DNA from: Bradyrhizobium sp.
GTDB taxonomy: Bacteria > Pseudomonadota > Alphaproteobacteria > Rhizobiales > Xanthobacteraceae
Length of the DNA stretch: 36,166 bases
Reading direction: 5' to 3'
Assembly: GCF_030646015.1 (NCBI RefSeq)
Contig: NZ_JAUSLT010000007.1
Location: 1 to 36,166 of the forward strand
This document shows positions 26,328-34,112 of the stretch, one piece after another. Position 1 is the first letter of the stretch, and each line of letters begins with the position of its first letter. Below the pieces are notes generated by a model that did not search any database, was not told the DNA's origin, and saw only the letters and a program-made list of their open reading frames with translations. A program made the position numbers and the translations under genes.

Positions 26328-27965
26328 ATGGACGCCATCAACCAGCCCTTGCTCGATGTCCGCGATCTCTCGGTGGCGTTTCACCAGCCGAGCGGGACCA
26401 CGATCGCGGTCGACCGGATTTCCTTCGAGATCAAGCGCGGCGAGTGCGTGGCGCTGGTCGGCGAATCCGGCTCCGGCAAATCCGTCAGCGCGTTGTCGAT
26501 CCTGAAGCTGCTGCCGTATCCGACCGCCTCGCATCCGTCGGGTAGCATTCATTTCAAGGGCCGCGAACTCATCAATCTGCCGGAAGACGAGATTCGCGGC
26601 ATTCGCGGCAACGACATCTCGATCATCTTCCAGGAGCCGATGACCTCGCTCAACCCGCTGCACACGATCGAGTCGCAGATCGGCGAGATCCTGCAGCTGC
26701 ACAGCGGCATCAGCGGCGCCAAAGCGCGGGCGCGTACGCTGGAATTGCTGACCCAGGTCGGCATTCCCGAGCCAGAAACCCGCCTCGCCAGCTATCCGCA
26801 TCAATTGTCCGGCGGCCAGCGCCAGCGCGTCATGATCGCGATGGCGCTCGCCAACGAGCCTGACCTTCTGATCGCGGACGAGCCGACCACGGCGCTCGAC
26901 GTCACCGTGCAGGCGCAGATCCTGGCGCTGCTGGCGGAGATCCGCGCGCGGCTCGGCATGAGCCTGTTGTTCATCACCCATGATCTCGGCATTGTCAGGC
27001 GCATCGCCGACGTGGTCTGCGTCATGAAAAGCGGAGAGATCGTCGAGCAGGGGCCGGTGGAGCAGGTCTTCACCGCGCCGAAGCATCCCTACACCAGGGC
27101 CTTGCTGGCGGCCGAGCCGAAGGTCGACCCGGCGCCGCCGCGGCCGGAAAATCCGGTGGTGATGTCGACCGATGATCTGAAAGTCTGGTTTCCGATCAAG
27201 CGCGGCCTGCTGCGCAAGACGGTCGGCCACATCAAGGCGGTCGACGGCGTCAGCATCGCCGTGCGCAAGGGCGAGACGCTCGGCGTGGTCGGCGAATCCG
27301 GCTCCGGCAAGACCACGCTGGGCCTGGCGCTGTTGCGGCTGATTTCTTCCGACGGCCCGATCGTGTTTCTCGGCAGCAATATTCAGGGCCTGCGCTTCAA
27401 GGAAATGCGGCCACACCGCCGCGACATGCAGATCGTGTTTCAGGACCCGTTCGGCGCGCTGAGCCCGCGCATGTCGGTCGGCGACATCGTCGCCGAAGGC
27501 CTCAGCGTGCACCAGCCCCAGCTTTCCTACGAGCAGCGCGAGGAACGCGTGATCAGGGCGCTGAAGGACGTCGGCATGGATCCGGCCACGCGCTTCCGCT
27601 ATCCGCATGAATTCTCCGGCGGCCAGCGCCAGCGCATCAGCATTGCCCGCGCGGCGGTGCTGGAGCCGAATTTCGTGGTGCTGGACGAGCCGACCAGCGC
27701 GCTCGACATGCTGTTCCAGGCGCAGATGGTCGACCTGTTGCGCGAACTGCAGCGCAAGCGCGACCTCACCTACATGTTCATCTCGCACGATTTGCGCGTG
27801 GTCGCATCGCTCGCCAGCCACCTGATCGTGATGCGCCACGGCAAGGTGGTGGAGGAGGGCCCGGCCTCGGAGCTGTTCAAAAATCCGAAGTCCGACTACA
27901 CCCGCGCCTTGTTCGCCGCCGCGTTCCGGCTCGAAGCTCAGCCGGGCGGGGCGGCTGCGACCTGA
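26328..27965 (+). CDS. yejF: Peptide ABC transporter ATP-binding protein YejF
   Basis: A 545-residue fused ATPase with two complete ABC cassettes. Cassette 1 has Walker A GESGSGKS (45-52), signature LSGGQRQR and Walker [13 protein letters not shown]; cassette 2 has Walker A GESGSGKT (322-329), signature FSGGQRQR and Walker [13 protein letters not shown]. The oligopeptide-type C-terminal extensions [12 protein letters not shown] and [12 protein letters not shown] are present after each cassette. It powers peptide import by YejA1/A2-B-E. In Sinorhizobium and Brucella the Yej system is known to matter for surviving host antimicrobial peptides; the same role here is inferred. It is the last gene of the operon, 9 bases after yejE. 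Confidence 0.97.
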   Translation: MDAINQPLLDVRDLSVAFHQPSGTTIAVDRISFEIKRGECVALVGESGSGKSVSALSILKLLPYPTASHPSGSIHFKGRELINLPEDEIRGIRGNDISIIFQEPMTSLNPLHTIESQIGEILQLHSGISGAKARARTLELLTQVGIPEPETRLASYPHQLSGGQRQRVMIAMALANEPDLLIADEPTTALDVTVQAQILALLAEIRARLGMSLLFITHDLGIVRRIADVVCVMKSGEIVEQGPVEQVFTAPKHPYTRALLAAEPKVDPAPPRPENPVVMSTDDLKVWFPIKRGLLRKTVGHIKAVDGVSIAVRKGETLGVVGESGSGKTTLGLALLRLISSDGPIVFLGSNIQGLRFKEMRPHRRDMQIVFQDPFGALSPRMSVGDIVAEGLSVHQPQLSYEQREERVIRALKDVGMDPATRFRYPHEFSGGQRQRISIARAAVLEPNFVVLDEPTSALDMLFQAQMVDLLRELQRKRDLTYMFISHDLRVVASLASHLIVMRHGKVVEEGPASELFKNPKSDYTRALFAAAFRLEAQPGGAAAT

Positions 27966-28013
27966 TGTAATCCGGCGCTTGAGTCGGCGATGTCCGACCG
28001 CATCGATACGCTG

Positions 28014-29411
28014 CTACTTCCAATCCAGCAGCGGGGTCCCGAATGCCCTTTTCCAGACAGTCAGGAAACGAGGAAACCAGGAGTGAGCGACAGCTCCCCG
28101 ATAGGCCCACGTACGATATTTGAGGCCCTTATCCGTCAGAAGCTCCTGATATCCGCCATGCAATTCGGTTGCGGCACGAATGTCGCTCAAGATATCTCGA
28201 GCGCAGGATCCGTATCTATCGGTTCCTGAAAACTCGTCGTAATCCAGCATGCGGTCAGCGAATTCGACATTAAACGTCGGCCAGGAAGAGCGTCCCTGGT
28301 AGGATGGGGACGCGATCTTGTGGAGCATCTTTCTGCGCGGATTATTCGTGGAAACCAGGAAGTGAAACGTATTTGGCACGCGAAACCGCGGTTCCGCGAT
28401 GATCAGATCTGTCGTGGCTGCGAACAACGCGCGTTCGCTCCCGTCTCTTAAGTCCCAAAATCCCAGCTGCACATTGACGAAGTCGAGGGCGATGGAAGAC
28501 GCGGGCGGTTCGTTATCGCAATCCAGGGAATGACTGATATAGCCATGCTTGCCGAACAAGCGGAGAAGTTGCGCTTTGTAACATGATAGTTCGCGCCCGA
28601 GCAGTTGCTCCAGCTCGCTGATGCCGATGACCCCGAGTTCCATGGCGCGCAGGAAAGTCGCGTAGACGCATGCATTGGTGACGAAACGCCTGCGTTCGGC
28701 GCGGGTATCTGTCGCCGCTGAGCGAGGTGCGGCTGCGTCACAAAGCAAATAGCCGGTCCCGCCATCATCGAACGGTTCCAGCGAACTTGCGAGTTGGATG
28801 ATCGCGTTCTTCAGATCCTCGCGATACTCGATCAGCAACAAGCGGCCCGCATGGGCGCCTTGGGACAATCCCAGATACGACGCTGACGCTCTTTGGTCAG
28901 CGCATATGATTTGCTCCAGACCTGCGAGGATGCCCAACAGCGTATCTGAAGGTCGTGAAAAGTAGTTGACACCGATATACCGATTGGGGCCCGCCGGGAT
29001 GATGGTGGTCGTGACAACGCCGGAGCGAACGGCCTCCAGCATAAGCCGGACACTTCTTTCGAGCAAACGAACCCTGCGAATGGCATCCTCTGAATCCATG
29101 ATGGTGTCGGGATCGAGAACGTCGGGATAAAACCAGGCAAAGTCCCGCGGATAGTATGCCGATGCGTGCGGCGCTCCCGTGACAAGAAAGGATTCCGTCG
29201 CGGAAAATGCGCTGTTCATCGCGTCCGTGTACAGTTCATCGATTCCTGAAGATGAGCGATGCGCCTTTCTCAGGAAACGATCACCGAGAAAATTCGCGGC
29301 CTGAATCCCGTTGGCAACGCAGGTGGCAACCAGACCTTGGTAAAACCGGTACTCGCTGTTTAACGAAATAGGGCTCTTCATATCCATGAATGAACAAATG
29401 TCCTGCGGCAT
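28014..29411 (-). CDS. Uncharacterised 465-residue protein, possible (alpha/alpha)6 glycosidase-like fold
   Basis: I do not recognise this gene. It encodes 465 residues with no signal peptide or membrane segment. Weak hints of an (alpha/alpha)6-barrel carbohydrate-active enzyme are the aromatic/acidic block YYPRDFAWFYPDVLD (86-100), resembling the RDxxW region of glucoamylase/debranching-type enzymes, repeated amphipathic helices, and the C-terminal GGYQELLTDKG...YRTWAYRGAVAHSW (419-445). Codon use is visibly less G/C-biased than in the neighbours, suggesting horizontal transfer. It stands alone, convergent with yejF, with an AT-richer upstream gap. The start is uncertain: ATG 29411 is the longest option, but ATGs at 29387 and 29381 are equally possible, and no clear ribosome site decides. 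It ends in TAG. Its function is unknown. Confidence 0.75.
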   Translation of the reverse strand: MPQDICSFMDMKSPISLNSEYRFYQGLVATCVANGIQAANFLGDRFLRKAHRSSSGIDELYTDAMNSAFSATESFLVTGAPHASAYYPRDFAWFYPDVLDPDTIMDSEDAIRRVRLLERSVRLMLEAVRSGVVTTTIIPAGPNRYIGVNYFSRPSDTLLGILAGLEQIICADQRASASYLGLSQGAHAGRLLLIEYREDLKNAIIQLASSLEPFDDGGTGYLLCDAAAPRSAATDTRAERRRFVTNACVYATFLRAMELGVIGISELEQLLGRELSCYKAQLLRLFGKHGYISHSLDCDNEPPASSIALDFVNVQLGFWDLRDGSERALFAATTDLIIAEPRFRVPNTFHFLVSTNNPRRKMLHKIASPSYQGRSSWPTFNVEFADRMLDYDEFSGTDRYGSCARDILSDIRAATELHGGYQELLTDKGLKYRTWAYRGAVAHSWFPRFLTVWKRAFGTPLLDWK

Positions 29412-29727
29412 GGGCGATCACTATTGGGTACCCTAAACATCGTTGATTCGTCTCTGTCAAATGACTGAGATGCCTTCTCCTGGCGCGTTTGGGACATGCT
29501 GTGAGGCTCTGACGATGCCTGCTGGCCGGCGAGGGCGACCAGACAAGTGAGTGGAACGAACCAGCTCGGCCTATCTAATTCTCCTGCAGGGCCGCGGAAG
29601 TGGCCGGCACACAGCCAAGTGACGCGATTGGCACATCGCGTCAGTTAGTGCGGTGAGGCGATATGTCCGGCGTTGGGAGTGGAACGGACTCGTGACCGAA
29701 TGTTTCGATTCGGCTCTCCAACCCCAT
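29412..29727. other. 316-base intergenic region upstream of the orphan gene
   Basis: This AT-richer gap between the orphan gene (start side) and the NlpC/P60 gene (stop side) should hold the orphan gene's promoter. I see one perfect inverted repeat (29620-29643), no convincing open frame, no tRNA and none of the repeat families found elsewhere in the window. Confidence 0.5.
29620..29643. repeat. Perfect 9-base inverted repeat, TGACGCGAT / ATCGCGTCA
   Basis: Arms at 29620-29628 and 29635-29643 with loop TGGCAC. It has no T-tract for termination on the - strand side and lies about 110 bases before the end of the nlpC gene's region, so an operator or a transcript-end hairpin are both possible. 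Confidence 0.4.
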
Positions 29728-30573
29728 TTACGTCAGCCGCTTGATCGCCAGAACCTCGCTCCCCGCGGCCTTGATGCGCGCGATGGCGTCGCGGGTGTTT
29801 TCGATCACGGTGGCCATGTGATGCGCGTTGGCGTGCACGATGGTCTCGGCGTCGCGCGCGATCGCGACGTGGCCGCTCCAGAAGATCAGGTCGCCGCGCT
29901 GCAATGGGCTGGATTCCGCCAGTCCGATCAAGTGGCCGAGGCCGTCGCGCTGCATGTCGCTATCGCGCGGGCAGCCGGTGCCGGCGGCGTTCAACGATAC
30001 CTGCACGAGGCCCGAGCAATCGATGCCAAGACTGCTCTTGCCGCCCCACAGATAGGGCGTGCCGACGAAACGTTCGGCCACCGCGACGAAATCCACCGCC
30101 ATCTCGTCGAGGCCGCCGACATGCTGCCGCGGCAGGTACCAGTTCTGACGCGTCACGGCGAAGGCGCCTTGCTCGCGCACCACCGCCAGCGTCGTTCCCA
30201 TTACCAGCGTATCGACGGGCGGCAGTTTGATCGATGGGCCGGGGAAGGCAAACGTCCGGATGGCCGTGACCTTGTGCGTCGCCGCAGCACCGGGTTTTGC
30301 CAGCGCGCGGTCAGGCAGCCAGCCGACATAGCCGTCGCCGTTGAGCTGGCCCCACGCAAAGCCTTCGCCATTGCGGTCATAGACCGTGACGCGCTCGCCC
30401 AGAAACGCCTGCGTCGCGAGTTCGGCATCGGACGACGGGCCGCTGCGCAGCGGCGCGATCGCTTCAGATATCTCGAACTTCTCGCCGGCGACGAAGCGCG
30501 CCGCCTTGACCGTGCCTTCGAGATATTTCGCGGCGAGGTCGCCGCGTGCCGGCGTCAGGCGGGGGTCATGCAT
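29728..30573 (-). CDS. NlpC/P60-family cell-wall peptidase with SH3 domains
   Basis: A 281-residue protein. The N-terminal half (about 20-155) holds two SH3-like segments (VTVYDRNGEGFAWGQLNGDG and GYVGWLP; later AFAVTRQNWYLPRQHV), and the C-terminal half is the NlpC/P60 catalytic domain: Cys186 in GIDCSGLVQ, His235 in WSGHVAIA and His247 in VHANAHH. The family cuts the D-Glu/diaminopimelate bond in peptidoglycan stem peptides. No signal peptide is visible, so it may act on imported muropeptides in the cytoplasm. The start is ATG 30573, which overlaps the 3' end of the M17 aminopeptidase by 8 bases; the longer open frame to 30930 is out-of-frame shadow of that gene. The overlap implies co-translation. 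Confidence 0.93.
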   Translation of the reverse strand: MHDPRLTPARGDLAAKYLEGTVKAARFVAGEKFEISEAIAPLRSGPSSDAELATQAFLGERVTVYDRNGEGFAWGQLNGDGYVGWLPDRALAKPGAAATHKVTAIRTFAFPGPSIKLPPVDTLVMGTTLAVVREQGAFAVTRQNWYLPRQHVGGLDEMAVDFVAVAERFVGTPYLWGGKSSLGIDCSGLVQVSLNAAGTGCPRDSDMQRDGLGHLIGLAESSPLQRGDLIFWSGHVAIARDAETIVHANAHHMATVIENTRDAIARIKAAGSEVLAIKRLT

Positions 30574-31948
30574 AGCGTTCGCCCAATAATTTATAGATCG
30601 CGCGGGCGGCCTGGCATTCGCCGCCCTCGGGGCGCGCCGGTTTGGCGGATGGCGTCCAGCCGTAGATATCGACATGCAGCCAACGCGTGGTGTCCTCGAC
30701 GAAACGCTGCAGGAACAGCGCGCAGGTGATCGAGCCCGCAAACGTGCCTGATGGCGCGTTGTTGAGATTGGCGACCTTGGAATCGAGCCAGGAATCGTAC
30801 GCCGGCCACAGCGGCAATCGCCACAACGGATCGTTCTCCGCTTTCGCGTGGGCCGCGACGTCGAGCGCCAGCGTCTCATCATTGGTGTAAAACGGCGGCA
30901 AATCCGGCCCCAGCGCCACCCGCGCGGCACCCGTCAGGGTGCCCATGTCGATCAGCAGATCCGGCTTTTCCTCGCAGGCCAGCGCCAGCGCGTCGGCCAA
31001 CACCAGCCGGCCCTCGGCGTCGGTGTTGCCGATCTCCACGGTGAGGCCCTTGCGCGATGTGAAGATATCGAGCGGCCGGAAGGCGTTGCCGGCAACCGCG
31101 TTCTCGACCGCCGGGATCAGGACCCTTAAGCGCACCTTCAGCTTAGCATCCATCACCATCTGCGCCAGCGCCAGCACATTGGCGGCGCCGCCCATGTCCT
31201 TCTTCATGATCAGCATGCCGCTGGACGGTTTGAGGTCGAGCCCGCCGGTGTCGAAACAGACGCCCTTGCCGACCAGCGTCACCTTGGGATGCCCAGGGTC
31301 GCCCCAGGTAAAATCGATCAGCCGCGGCGCCCGCGACGATGCCATTCCCACCGCGTGAATCAGCGGAAAGTTCTGGCGCGTCAGCTCGTCGCCGACGATG
31401 GCGCTGAAGTCGGCGCCGAAGCGCTTGGCCAGTTTGGCTGCGGCCAGCGCCAGTTCTTCCGGCCCCATGTCGTTCGACGGCGTATTGATGAGGTCGCGGG
31501 CGAGGGTCGCCGCCTCGGCCATTCGCGCGATGTCGGCGATGTCGACGCCCTCGGGCGGCACCAGCCGGACATTGGGTAGATCGTTCTTGCGGTAGCGGCT
31601 GAAGCGGTAGCTGCCGAGCGCGAACGCCAGCGCGGCGAGGCGCGCATCATGCGGCGCATTGGCAAACCGGTAGACGCCCGGCGGCAGCAGGCCGGGCAGG
31701 GCGCCGGGGCGGAACAGGTCGCGGGACTTGCTGGTTTCATCCTCGAGCCCGAACAGCACCTGCGCGATGTGACCATCCGCCGACGGCAGCGTCAGGCAGG
31801 CCCCGGGCTTGGCGGCAAACCCATTGGCCAGCGCGAACTGCCTGTTCTCGGCGGCGAGGCCGGCGCGGATCGCATCCCATGTCGCCTTGGTCGCAAAGGT
31901 GATGGGAATGGCTGACGGGACAGGCGCGGTTTCGAACACGGAGGGCAT
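30566..31948 (-). CDS. Leucyl aminopeptidase family protein (M17)
   Basis: A 460-residue cytoplasmic metallo-aminopeptidase. The two-metal active site is intact: GKGVCFDTGG with Lys228 and Asp233, LKPSSGMLIMKKDMGGAAN with Asp251, and the family signature NTDAEGRL (308-315). The N-terminal half is the poorly conserved regulatory domain. I prefer ATG 31948 (MPSVFETAPV), because gagaaacgc lies just upstream and upstream residues look untranslated; ATG 31966 and the open frame to 32002 are alternatives. It removes N-terminal residues from peptides, and together with the overlapping NlpC/P60 gene suggests turnover of short peptides or murein peptides. Specific substrate preference cannot be read. 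Confidence 0.94.
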   Translation of the reverse strand: MPSVFETAPVPSAIPITFATKATWDAIRAGLAAENRQFALANGFAAKPGACLTLPSADGHIAQVLFGLEDETSKSRDLFRPGALPGLLPPGVYRFANAPHDARLAALAFALGSYRFSRYRKNDLPNVRLVPPEGVDIADIARMAEAATLARDLINTPSNDMGPEELALAAAKLAKRFGADFSAIVGDELTRQNFPLIHAVGMASSRAPRLIDFTWGDPGHPKVTLVGKGVCFDTGGLDLKPSSGMLIMKKDMGGAANVLALAQMVMDAKLKVRLRVLIPAVENAVAGNAFRPLDIFTSRKGLTVEIGNTDAEGRLVLADALALACEEKPDLLIDMGTLTGAARVALGPDLPPFYTNDETLALDVAAHAKAENDPLWRLPLWPAYDSWLDSKVANLNNAPSGTFAGSITCALFLQRFVEDTTRWLHVDIYGWTPSAKPARPEGGECQAARAIYKLLGERYA

Positions 31949-32083
31949 GCGTTTCTCGGTTTCCATTGGCAACGGGGCAGGGCGAGGCGGGTATGGCCCC
32001 AATTAACCAGACATTAGGGTTAACGGTCTATTGCTGGCGTGTCCGGCTCGGTCGATTAGCCCGATATCGCGAGTTCATGTGCC

Positions 32084-32896
32084 ATGCGTCAGTCCTCCAG
32101 CCTTGCCCGGTTTCTTGCATCCGCGGCCGTGACGGCGATCTTGGCCGCGAGCCTTGGCGGCTGCAAGACCATGTCCGACATCACGGGCTCGATCGGCATG
32201 AAGGCCGAAGCCAGTCCCAATCCCGGTTCCGGCGCCGAGGCCGATCCGCGCCGCGCCGTCGAAGTCTACGGCGAACGCTATCGCGCCAATCCAAAAGATG
32301 CCGACGCCGCGCTGCGCTATGGCCAGGCGCTCCGCGCCACCGGACAGCGCGCCCAGGCGGTTGCGGTGTTCGAGCAGGCCACGATTGCCCATACCGGCAA
32401 CAAGGCGCTGCTCGCCGGCTACGGCCGCGCGCTCGCCGACAACGGCAATTCCCAGCGGGCGTTCGACGTGCTCTCCCGCGCCCATTCACCCGATAATCCG
32501 GACTGGCGCATTCTGTCGGTGCAGGGAACCGCGCTCGATCAGCTCGGCCGCCATGACGACGCCCGCCGCTATTATGCCGGCGCTCTCGCGATCGTGCCCG
32601 AGGAGCCGTCGGTGCTGTCCAATCTCGGCCTGTCCTACGTTCTGTCGAAGGATCTGCCGAAAGCGGAAGAGATCCTTCGCCGGGCCTATGGCAGCGCGCG
32701 CGCCGATGCGCGGGTGCGGCAGAATCTGGGCCTCGTGGTCGGCCTGCAGGGTCGCTTCAGTGAGGCTGAAAGCATCGTCAAGGCCGACCTGCCGGCCGAG
32801 GAAGCGGCCGCCAATGTCGCCTATCTGAAGCAGATGCTGGCCCGCAAGGACTCGCGCGGCCCGGTGCCGGTGGCGGCGCTCAACCGGCCGAACTGA
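32084..32896 (+). CDS. Tetratricopeptide-repeat lipoprotein (TadD-like)
   Basis: A 270-residue protein with a lipoprotein signal: basic start MRQSSSLAR, hydrophobic FLASAAVTAILAASL, then the lipobox LGGC with Cys27 as the lipidation site. From about residue 50 to 230 there are four to five TPR helices pairs, e.g. ADAALRYGQALRATGQRAQA, KALLAGYGRALADNGNSQRA and EPSVLSNLGLSYVLSKDLPK. TadD of Tad/Flp pilus systems has this layout, and it assists secretin assembly at the outer membrane. Being next to cpaF-tadB-tadC supports that role, although it is on the opposite strand and so separately transcribed. The ATG at 32084 lacks a strong ribosome site. Another TPR lipoprotein role cannot be excluded. 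Confidence 0.85.
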   Translation: MRQSSSLARFLASAAVTAILAASLGGCKTMSDITGSIGMKAEASPNPGSGAEADPRRAVEVYGERYRANPKDADAALRYGQALRATGQRAQAVAVFEQATIAHTGNKALLAGYGRALADNGNSQRAFDVLSRAHSPDNPDWRILSVQGTALDQLGRHDDARRYYAGALAIVPEEPSVLSNLGLSYVLSKDLPKAEEILRRAYGSARADARVRQNLGLVVGLQGRFSEAESIVKADLPAEEAAANVAYLKQMLARKDSRGPVPVAALNRPN

Positions 32897-32917
32897 CTCT
32901 CTCGCAACCGCCCAGCT

Positions 32918-33018
32918 TGTCCTCCTCCGCGAAAGCGGGGGACCCAGTATCCCAGAGACGTTGAGAGTAAACCGAGACGCCGCGGCGTACTGGATCGTCC
33001 GGTCAAGCCGGACGACGA
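32918..33018. repeat. Palindromic repeat, family A copy 6
   Basis: tgtcctcctccgcgaaagcg onward to gggggacccagtat (32918-32950) faces gtactggatcgtccggtcaa onward to gccggacgacgacgac (32985-33018). The outer parts are complementary, while the inner hairpin of the right half (gtccggtcaagccggac) differs. It lies between the convergent TPR (+) and tadC (-) genes. Confidence 0.7.
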
Positions 33019-33128
33019 CGACTATTGATGGTTCTTGGATACCATCGGCTTACTGTGCATGGGGTTGTTTTCGATATTTTTGGTTTGGGGCCGCCGGCGT
33101 ACCGGCTCGCCCGTCGCGAAGCTGCAAC

Positions 33129-34103
33129 TCACTGCATCGCGGCGACCTTGATGCCGGTCGGCCCGAGGATGACCACGAACAGCACCGGCAGGAAGAACAG
33201 GATCATCGGGACCGTCAGTTTCGGCGGCAGCGCGGCGGCCTTCTTCTCGGCCTCCATCATGCGCATGTCGCGGTTTTCCTGGGCCATCACGCGCAGGCTG
33301 GTGCCGAGCGGGGTGCCGTAACGTTCCGACTGCATCAGCGCCAGGCAGACCGACTTCACGCCCTCCAGCCCGGTGCGCTTCGCCAGATTTTCATAGGCTA
33401 CCTTGCGGTCCTGCAAATAGGACAGCTCGGCCGTGGTCAGCGTGAACTCCTCCGACAGCGCCACCGACTGGCTCACGATCTCGGTGGCAACCTTGCGGAA
33501 GGCGACTTCGATCGACATGCCCGACTCGATGCAGATCAGGAGCAGATCGAGCGCATCGGGAAACGCGCGCTTGATCGAGAGCTGGCGCTTGGAGATGGCG
33601 TTCTTCAGGAACAGCATCGGCGCCTGCAGGCCGAGATAGGCCGCAGCGATGCACATCCCGATCTTCACCGGCGTCGATTGTTGCATCTGCGAAATCACGA
33701 AGACATACAGCACCGCGCCGACGAACATCAGGATCGGCGTCACCAGGCGGAAGAACAGGAAGGTGATGTAGGGCGCCTGGCCGCGATAGCCGGCCATGGT
33801 CAGTTTTTCGCGCGCGGCTTCCTGCGCCAGCCATTTCGTCAGGTTGAAGTCTTCCACCACCCGGGAGACCAGCTGTTTCGGCGTCGCGCGCAGCGATACT
33901 TTTTCGGTCTTGGTGAGCCGGTCGCGCTCGCGCTGCCGGATCCGCTCGCGCTCGCTGGCAACCGCCTTCATGCGCTTGGAGAGGCCCTCACCCGCGAACA
34001 GCGGCATGATCAGCGTGTAGGCGGTCGCGCTCGCGGCGATCGCGGCGAGCAGCATGGTCATGAACCGTGCGTCGTGGAGCTTTGTGACCAGGAAATCAAT
34101 CAT
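33129..34103 (-). CDS. tadC: Tad/Flp pilus inner-membrane platform protein TadC
   Basis: A 324-residue type II secretion F-family protein. It has one N-terminal membrane helix (about 17-37), a charged cytoplasmic stretch (SERERIRQRERDRLTKTEK), two helices around 112-165, the GSPII_F domain beginning at RAFPDALDLLLICIESGMSI, and a final helix LTVPMILFFLPVLFVVILGP. The LPDALDL-type start and GTPLGTSLRVMAQENRDMRM are conserved in TadC. With TadB it forms the platform on which the CpaF ATPase drives pilin assembly. The start ATG 34103 lies 9 bases after the tadB stop. Length is normal for the family, in contrast with TadB. No intrinsic terminator was found downstream. Confidence 0.95.
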   Translation of the reverse strand: MIDFLVTKLHDARFMTMLLAAIAASATAYTLIMPLFAGEGLSKRMKAVASERERIRQRERDRLTKTEKVSLRATPKQLVSRVVEDFNLTKWLAQEAAREKLTMAGYRGQAPYITFLFFRLVTPILMFVGAVLYVFVISQMQQSTPVKIGMCIAAAYLGLQAPMLFLKNAISKRQLSIKRAFPDALDLLLICIESGMSIEVAFRKVATEIVSQSVALSEEFTLTTAELSYLQDRKVAYENLAKRTGLEGVKSVCLALMQSERYGTPLGTSLRVMAQENRDMRMMEAEKKAAALPPKLTVPMILFFLPVLFVVILGPTGIKVAAMQ

Positions 34104-34112
34104 ACTGCACCG

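Noticed and set aside
29629..29645. Sigma-54 promoter reading of TGGCAC in the AT-richer gap
   Set aside because: The required GC element (TTGC-like) five bases downstream is absent.
30574..30930. Arginine-rich N-terminal extension of the NlpC/P60 frame
   Set aside because: It lies wholly within the M17 aminopeptidase gene in another frame and has low-complexity Arg/Ser/Thr composition, typical of shadow translation in GC-rich DNA.
33093..33106. GCCGG-CGTA-CCGGC hairpin as a tadC terminator
   Set aside because: On the tadC strand it is followed by A-rich, not T-rich, sequence, and the stem is only 5 bases.
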